From NCBI RefSeq assembly GCF_020723905.1, contig NZ_DYHZ01000004.1, positions 62,001 to 126,000 on the forward strand: a stretch of 64,000 nucleotides of DNA, written 5' to 3'. The notes beneath the pieces are model-generated. The model was not told the DNA's origin, did not search any database, and saw only the letters and a list, made by a program, of their open reading frames with translations. This document shows, piece after piece, positions 59,256 through 64,000 of the stretch; position 1 is the first letter of the stretch, and every line of letters starts with the position of its first letter. This stretch comes from Anaerolinea thermophila (lineage in GTDB: Bacteria; Chloroflexota; Anaerolineae; Anaerolineales; Anaerolineaceae). Made by a program: the position numbers and the translations under genes.

Positions 59256-60749
59256 TTACCGCTCCAACAGGTAAATATTTACAGGCGCTGCCTGTGGATA
59301 TTCGATTTTTCCATAGTAGTTTGCTGACCGAATATAAAAATTCATTCTTTGATGAATATGAGGAGAAAGTTGAGAATCATTGCTATATATAATCCAAACC
59401 CTTTGATTTTCGAGTTTCTCCAGAGGTACTTTCTGTAAGTTAAACGCCTCCTGAAAAGGCGGAATCATAAAGCCAGGAGGAAATTTTTCGTCAAGCAAAT
59501 AATGAGAATGTCCATCTAAATAAAAAGCAAAAGGCAATAACGTGGTTGCAGTGGCATGATAAAAAATATCCCCCGATTGAATTTCAGGTTTCAGGTTCTC
59601 TAATTTTTCTTTCAAATATCCCCCTTTTTGGTTTGGACTCCAAAAGAGGAGATACAGAACCGATAGAGCAATCAATACACCCAATATAATCTTGCCAGTT
59701 ATTTTATACTCATTCAGAAGATACGCCAGAAACAGGATAGTTACCGCTGATATGCCACTTAAGGAACGATATACTATTAAATGTCCACTATGGTAAAACA
59801 TACCTGCAATAAAAATCATGAGGATCGGAAATACACAAAGAAGCCCAGGTACAAACAACAACCTGAGATGACTGGCTTTTTGAATAATCCCCAGTAAGAA
59901 AAAAGAGAGGAATATTACAATAAGAAAGATAAGACCACTTATTGAAAGGATAAAGTTAAGTAGAGACATGTTATCAATCCAAAATACATGACTCAACTGG
60001 AAAAACAATCTCTCACCATTTACCTCTGGCACATTGATTCCAGAAAAAAATCTTCCTTCTAATGCCTTCCCCCATATAAAAATCCAAGGAAAAAAAGAAA
60101 GGATTGCCCCAAAACCTGTGTAGAAAATTTTTCTCCATTCATGTGGATGGTTCAGGAAGGCAATGATAAAGAGAGTCATCACATAAAATGGTGCAGCACT
60201 ATTTGAATAGAGAAGTAAGCCACTGCATGCCAGAAATCCCCAAAATTTTTTTTGAAGGATAAATAAAAAACCTTGTAAATACAGATAACTCATCAGAGCA
60301 TATACACGAGCATCTTGCGCCATCCAGATTTGATACGGTAATAAACCAAGCAGCAGTAAAGTCATAAAGCGAAGGGATTTTTGCACCTTATAAAAAGCCA
60401 GTATTTGCTCACCAACCCAGAGTATCCCAATACTGAACAAAAATGAAAGAATGCGATATCCCCATGCTTGTTGAGGAAAAATCAACACAACCACCTTTTC
60501 CAGAATTTCCCATAATGGGGGATTGAGTTCAAAAGAGATGAGCCGAATCATTGGAAACAAAGGCAAACGAGTGAGAAAAATTGTCAATGCTTCATCATAC
60601 CAGACTGAATTTTGTTCCAGACCATGCGCTCTCAGAATAAATCCAATGCCTAAAGGAAACCATAAATAGAATTTTCCAGAATAAAGAGAGGAGAGTATTC
60701 TCTTATACTTGCCTTTTAAAATAGACTTTATCATAATCTCTTTTTTCAT
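59256..60749 (-). CDS. GT-C membrane glycosyltransferase (GT39/ArnT-like), AT-rich
   Basis: A 497-residue polytopic protein, second of an AT-rich pair. The conserved loop reads NSVWYDEALTIFLTRLP, with Asp-Glu in the catalytic position. About ten transmembrane helices follow, and a C-terminal soluble part ends in VNIYLLER. The start is uncertain: ATG 60749 or ATG 60734, the latter preceded by AAAAAAGAG. It lies next to, and divergent from, the rhamnose genes, fitting a surface-glycan locus where dTDP-rhamnose is one donor. Confidence 0.8.
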   Translation of the reverse strand: MKKEIMIKSILKGKYKRILSSLYSGKFYLWFPLGIGFILRAHGLEQNSVWYDEALTIFLTRLPLFPMIRLISFELNPPLWEILEKVVVLIFPQQAWGYRILSFLFSIGILWVGEQILAFYKVQKSLRFMTLLLLGLLPYQIWMAQDARVYALMSYLYLQGFLFILQKKFWGFLACSGLLLYSNSAAPFYVMTLFIIAFLNHPHEWRKIFYTGFGAILSFFPWIFIWGKALEGRFFSGINVPEVNGERLFFQLSHVFWIDNMSLLNFILSISGLIFLIVIFLSFFLLGIIQKASHLRLLFVPGLLCVFPILMIFIAGMFYHSGHLIVYRSLSGISAVTILFLAYLLNEYKITGKIILGVLIALSVLYLLFWSPNQKGGYLKEKLENLKPEIQSGDIFYHATATTLLPFAFYLDGHSHYLLDEKFPPGFMIPPFQEAFNLQKVPLEKLENQRVWIIYSNDSQLSPHIHQRMNFYIRSANYYGKIEYPQAAPVNIYLLER

Positions 60750-60854
60750 AAAAATCTTCTGAACAAGGATAACCTCCTCCTGAGATTTTACTCGTACTTT
60801 CTCTTATTATCCACTCACTTATTCATCTCAACTGTATTGCGATTTCTCTTTCCA

Positions 60855-60885
60855 TTGACCCTTTTTATCCAGAATCCGCTATAAT
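60855..60885 (+). promoter_or_regulatory. Promoter of the rfb operon (short or no leader)
   Basis: TTGACC, 19 bases, TATAAT (60880-60885). ATG 60895 is only nine bases after the -10 box, so the leader is at most about three bases. Confidence 0.6.
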
Positions 60886-60894
60886 CACTTCAGT

Positions 60895-61443
60895 ATGCAC
60901 TGTCTCTCAACCGCCATACCCGATGTGATGATTCTCGAACCGCAGGTATTCCGGGATGAGCGCGGCTTCTTCATGGAAGTCTTCCACGAGGAAAAGTTCG
61001 CCGCTCTGGGATTGCCCACCCGCTTCGTCCAGGACAACCACTCCGCTTCGCGGCGCGGTGTCCTGCGTGGACTGCACTACCAGGTCCGGCAGGCGCAGGG
61101 CAAACTGGTTCGGGTGATCATCGGCGAGGTGTTCGATGTGGCGGTGGACCTGCGCCGCTCTTCCCCCACCTTCGGGCAATGGGTGGGTGAGTTGCTCAGC
61201 GCCGACACCCCCCGCATGATGTGGATTCCCGCCGGTTTCGCCCACGGCTTCCTGGTGCTGAGCGAATGGGCGGAGGTGCTCTACAAAACCACCGATTTCT
61301 ATGCCCCCCAGTGGGAGCGCACCCTGCTGTGGAACGACCCCGCCATTGGCATCCGCTGGCTGCTTCAGCCGGGAGAAGAGCCCCGCCTCTCCGAAAAAGA
61401 CCGCCGCGGCTTACCGCTGGCACAGTGCGAAACGTACCCTTAA
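60895..61443 (+). CDS. rfbC: dTDP-4-dehydrorhamnose 3,5-epimerase
   Basis: A 182-residue cupin-fold epimerase. FRDERGFFMEVFHEEKF, FVQDNHSASRRGVLRGLHYQ (catalytic His and Arg), EVFDVAVDLRRSSPTFG and IPAGFAHGFLVLSE are all RmlC motifs. It converts dTDP-4-keto-6-deoxyglucose to the L-rhamno form. It opens the operon rfbC-B-A-D and appears almost leaderless. Confidence 0.96.
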   Translation: MHCLSTAIPDVMILEPQVFRDERGFFMEVFHEEKFAALGLPTRFVQDNHSASRRGVLRGLHYQVRQAQGKLVRVIIGEVFDVAVDLRRSSPTFGQWVGELLSADTPRMMWIPAGFAHGFLVLSEWAEVLYKTTDFYAPQWERTLLWNDPAIGIRWLLQPGEEPRLSEKDRRGLPLAQCETYP

Positions 61444-61449
61444 CCTTCT

Positions 61450-61476
61450 GTCCCACCCGTGTGGGACGCCTTTTTT
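61450..61476 (+). terminator. Weak intra-operon terminator between rfbC and rfbB
   Basis: GTCCCAC and GTGGGAC, 7-bp stem with CCGT loop, then GCC and six T. It could set rfbC above rfbBAD in expression. Confidence 0.55.
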
Positions 61477-61488
61477 CTGGGAGGATGT

Positions 61489-62577
61489 ATGCCTCGTTCT
61501 CTACTGGTTACCGGCGGAGCCGGGTTTATCGGTTCCAACTTCGTGCGCTATCTGCTCGCGCATGACCCCGCCGTCCACATCATCAATCTGGACCTGCTGA
61601 CCTACGCGGGCAGTCTGGAAAACCTGAAGGATTTGCCCGACCCAGCCCGTCACACCTTTGTACAGGGCGATATCTGTGACCGCGCCCTGGTGGATGACCT
61701 CTTCCGCCGCTATCGGATTGACACCGTGGTGCACTTTGCCGCCGAATCGCACGTGGATCGCTCCATCCTTGGTCCCGCGCAGTTCATCCAGACTAACATC
61801 GTCGGCACCTTCACCCTGCTGGAAGCAGCCCGCGAAGCCTGGCTGAAAGAGGGCATTGTCCCGCGCGAACAGACCCGCTTCCACCACGTCTCCACCGATG
61901 AGGTTTTTGGCTCGCTGGAACCGGATGACCCGCCCTTTACCGAAACTACCCCCTACAATCCGCGCTCGCCCTACTCTGCCTCCAAAGCCTCCAGCGATCA
62001 TCTCGTGCGGGCGTACCACCACACCTATGGCTTACCCGTCAGCATCACCAACTGCTCCAACAACTACGGACCCTATCAGTTCCCCGAAAAACTCATCCCG
62101 TTGATGATCTTCAACGCCCTCAACGGCAAACCCCTGCCCGTTTACGGTGATGGTCAGCAGGTGCGCGACTGGCTCTATGTGGAAGACCACTGCGAAGCCA
62201 TCTGGAAAGTGGTTACCGAAGGCACTCTGGGCGAGACCTACAACATCGGCGGCGGCAACAACCCCACCAATTTGCAGGTCGTGCATACCCTGTGTGACAT
62301 TCTGGATGAACTCCTCCCGCACTCGCCGCACACCCCGCACCGTCAACTGATCCAGTTCGTCGCCGACCGCCCCGGACACGACCGCCGCTACGCCATGGAC
62401 ATCACCAAGATTCAGACCCAACTGGGCTGGAGCCCCCGCGAAACCCTCGCCAGCGGATTGCGCAAGACCGTGCAATGGTACCTGAATCACCCCGAATGGA
62501 TTGAAGCCATCCGCCAGCATTCCGACTTGAGCGGGTGGATGGAGAAGAACTACGCCCGCAGAGGAGGTAACCCATGA
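61489..62577 (+). CDS. rfbB: dTDP-glucose 4,6-dehydratase
   Basis: A 362-residue extended SDR. The NAD site is [25 protein letters not shown] is the RmlB signature, STDEVFGSL supplies the Thr/Asp/Glu catalytic triad, and [13 protein letters not shown] has the YxxxK motif. [17 protein letters not shown] is also typical. It forms dTDP-4-keto-6-deoxyglucose. ATG 61489 follows GGGAGGATG; the longer in-frame start is inside the terminator hairpin. It overlaps rfbA by four bases. Confidence 0.97.
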   Translation: MPRSLLVTGGAGFIGSNFVRYLLAHDPAVHIINLDLLTYAGSLENLKDLPDPARHTFVQGDICDRALVDDLFRRYRIDTVVHFAAESHVDRSILGPAQFIQTNIVGTFTLLEAAREAWLKEGIVPREQTRFHHVSTDEVFGSLEPDDPPFTETTPYNPRSPYSASKASSDHLVRAYHHTYGLPVSITNCSNNYGPYQFPEKLIPLMIFNALNGKPLPVYGDGQQVRDWLYVEDHCEAIWKVVTEGTLGETYNIGGGNNPTNLQVVHTLCDILDELLPHSPHTPHRQLIQFVADRPGHDRRYAMDITKIQTQLGWSPRETLASGLRKTVQWYLNHPEWIEAIRQHSDLSGWMEKNYARRGGNP

Positions 62578-63446
62578 AAGGCATCATCCTGGCTGGCGGG
62601 AAAGGCACCCGCCTGTATCCCCTGACGCTGTCCATCAGCAAGCAAATTCTGCCGGTGTACAACAAGCCGATGATTTACTACCCCCTGTCCATCCTCATGT
62701 TCGCCCGCATTCGCGAGATTCTGGTCATCAGCACCCCCGATGACCTGCCCGTGTTTCAGCGCCTGCTGGGCAATGGCAGTCAGTGGGGACTGTCCTTCTC
62801 GTACGCCGAACAGCCCCAGCCCAACGGACTGGCAGAAGCCTTCCTCATCGGGCGGGACTTTCTGGCGGGTGAACCCGCCGCGCTGATTCTGGGCGATAAC
62901 ATCTTCTACGGGCACGGCTTGCCGGAGCAGGTTCAGCGCGCCGCCAGCCTGACCCGCGGCGCGGTGATCTTTGCCTATCCAGTGCGCGACCCCGAACGCT
63001 ACGGCGTGGTGGAGTTCGATGGTAACGGCAGGGCGGTCAGCATTGAGGAAAAGCCCCGACAGCCGCGCTCGCGTTATGCTGTGCCCGGTATGTACTTCTA
63101 CGACGAACGGGTGTGCGACTTCGCCGCCGCGCTCAAACCCTCACCGCGGGGCGAACTGGAAATCACCGATCTCAACCGGGTCTATCTGGAGCGGGGCGAA
63201 CTGCAGGTGGAACTGCTGGGGCGCGGCATCGCCTGGCTGGACGCCGGCACGCACGAATCGCTCATGCAGGCATCCAGTTTCGTGCAGGCAGTGGAAGACC
63301 GCCAGGGGCTGATGATTGCCTGCCCGGAGGAAATTGCCTGGCGCATGGGCTTCATTGACGACCAGCAATTACTGGCGCAAGCCCAACACTACGGACAGAA
63401 CGAGTACGGCGCCTATCTCCTGCGCCTGCTGGAGGAAAAGATTTGA
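62574..63446 (+). CDS. rfbA: Glucose-1-phosphate thymidylyltransferase
   Basis: A 290-residue nucleotidyltransferase. [19 protein letters not shown] is the pyrophosphorylase signature; [24 protein letters not shown] and EEKPRQPRS complete the active site. It makes dTDP-glucose, the first step of dTDP-rhamnose synthesis. The start overlaps rfbB (ATGA) and the stop overlaps rfbD (TGATG), so translation is coupled across the operon. Confidence 0.97.
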   Translation: MKGIILAGGKGTRLYPLTLSISKQILPVYNKPMIYYPLSILMFARIREILVISTPDDLPVFQRLLGNGSQWGLSFSYAEQPQPNGLAEAFLIGRDFLAGEPAALILGDNIFYGHGLPEQVQRAASLTRGAVIFAYPVRDPERYGVVEFDGNGRAVSIEEKPRQPRSRYAVPGMYFYDERVCDFAAALKPSPRGELEITDLNRVYLERGELQVELLGRGIAWLDAGTHESLMQASSFVQAVEDRQGLMIACPEEIAWRMGFIDDQQLLAQAQHYGQNEYGAYLLRLLEEKI

Positions 63447-64000
63447 TGCGCATCCTCCTGCTGGGTCACCACGGACAGGTGGGCTGGGAATGCCGCCGCA
63501 CGCTGGCGCCGCTGGGCGAAGTGGTCACCGCCGATTATCCTGAGGTAGATTTTGCCCAACCAGAGCGCCTGCCCGCACTGGTGGAGCGCGTGCATCCACA
63601 GGTCATTCTCAATGCCGCCGCCTACACCGCCGTAGACCGCGCCGAGAGTGAGCCAGAGGTGGCACGGCGGGTCAACGCACTGGCGCCCGGCGTGCTGGCA
63701 GAATCTGCCCGGCAGGTAGGAGCGGCGCTCGTGCACATCTCCACCGATTACGTTTTTGACGGAAGCAAAGGCGCGCCTTACACCGAGCAAGACCTTCCCC
63801 ATCCCCTCAGCGTGTATGGACAGACCAAATGGGAGGGCGAGCAAGCCGTCCAGCAGGCAGGCGGGGCGTATCTCATCTTTCGCACCTCGTGGGTGTACAG
63901 TTTGCGGCGGGAGAGTTTCGTCCGCAAGGTACTGGAGTGGGCGCGCCAGAACGACACCCTGCGGGTGGTAGAGGATCAGGTTGCCGGTCCCACCTGGGCG
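63446..64000 (+). CDS. rfbD: dTDP-4-dehydrorhamnose reductase (partial, runs off window)
   Basis: 185 residues are visible. LLLGHHGQVGWECRR is the NAD(P) glycine motif (GxxGQxG of RmlD), NAAAYTAVDRAESEP is the RmlD signature, STDYVFDGSKGAPY and VYGQTKWEGE give the catalytic Thr/Tyr/Lys. It completes dTDP-L-rhamnose synthesis. The C-terminus lies beyond the window. ATG 63446 shares a base with the rfbA stop. Confidence 0.95.
   Translation, partial: MRILLLGHHGQVGWECRRTLAPLGEVVTADYPEVDFAQPERLPALVERVHPQVILNAAAYTAVDRAESEPEVARRVNALAPGVLAESARQVGAALVHISTDYVFDGSKGAPYTEQDLPHPLSVYGQTKWEGEQAVQQAGGAYLIFRTSWVYSLRRESFVRKVLEWARQNDTLRVVEDQVAGPTWA

Noticed and set aside
1-64000. CRISPR arrays, rRNA and tRNA genes.
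   Set aside because: No regularly spaced repeats, rRNA signatures or complete cloverleaf were recognised by eye; a covariance-model search could still find a tRNA I missed.

Overview
The window looks like a chromosomal segment from a Chloroflexota bacterium, most likely class Anaerolineae. This is inferred from the high G+C housekeeping genes, single-membrane style lipoproteins, surface proteins carrying a YLP(L/A) motif, a four-domain S1 protein, DUF951 and DUF6062 proteins, and many promoters whose -10 box lies about 7-10 bases before the start codon. No rRNA, tRNA or CRISPR array was recognised.

Layout. 1-10.4 kb: housekeeping genes (phosphoribosyltransferase, GIY-YIG protein, prephenate dehydrogenase-like protein, site-2 protease, GT28-type glycosyltransferase, SNF transporter, HemN-like radical SAM enzyme, S1 protein, M19 dipeptidase) with several candidate small RNAs and an attenuator in the gaps. 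10.5-12.6 kb: a secreted beta-propeller protein. 12.75-22.0 kb: one compact minus-strand phage-derived operon (terminase, portal, protease-capsid fusion, connector, holin-like and tail-like proteins) with no integrase, replication, tape-measure or endolysin genes. 22.2-32.4 kb: metabolic genes (serine hydrolase, nucleoside hydrolase, ferredoxin, SDR, gamma-synthase family enzyme, dnaK, ppGpp hydrolase-like HD protein, larE, serC). 32.5-35.2 kb: a lone metzincin-type peptidase and an AT-rich gap. 35.2-38.2 kb: lipoprotein, CPBP protease, a structured RNA region with a 39-residue membrane peptide, and a peroxiredoxin-glutaredoxin fusion. 38.2-42.3 kb: glycosyltransferases and galE. 42.4-48.8 kb: FHA protein with PP2C phosphatase, lytic transglycosylase, ECF sigma/anti-sigma, Nudix. 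48.8-57.6 kb: repeat protein, aroQ, LysR regulator, multiheme cytochrome, tetra-rhodanese lipoprotein, M29 aminopeptidase, DUF6062. 57.7-64 kb: two AT-rich GT-C glycosyltransferases and the dTDP-rhamnose genes rfbCBAD (rfbD cut by the window end).

The strongest unusual signal is selenocysteine coding. Two genes carry an in-frame TGA where the reading frame clearly continues. In the peroxiredoxin-glutaredoxin fusion the TGA falls exactly at the peroxidatic Cys position. In an 11-heme lipoprotein cytochrome it lies between heme motifs 1 and 2 and is followed, 18 bases on, by the loop of a perfect 7-bp hairpin resembling a bacterial SECIS. The cytochrome is followed 27 bases later by a lipoprotein with four rhodanese domains and is divergent from a LysR regulator. 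Together they suggest an undescribed extracytoplasmic sulfur or selenium redox system (inference). Secondary candidates are the stripped phage-head operon, which shares a LexA-like palindrome with a lytic transglycosylase gene, and several unannotated structured RNAs.
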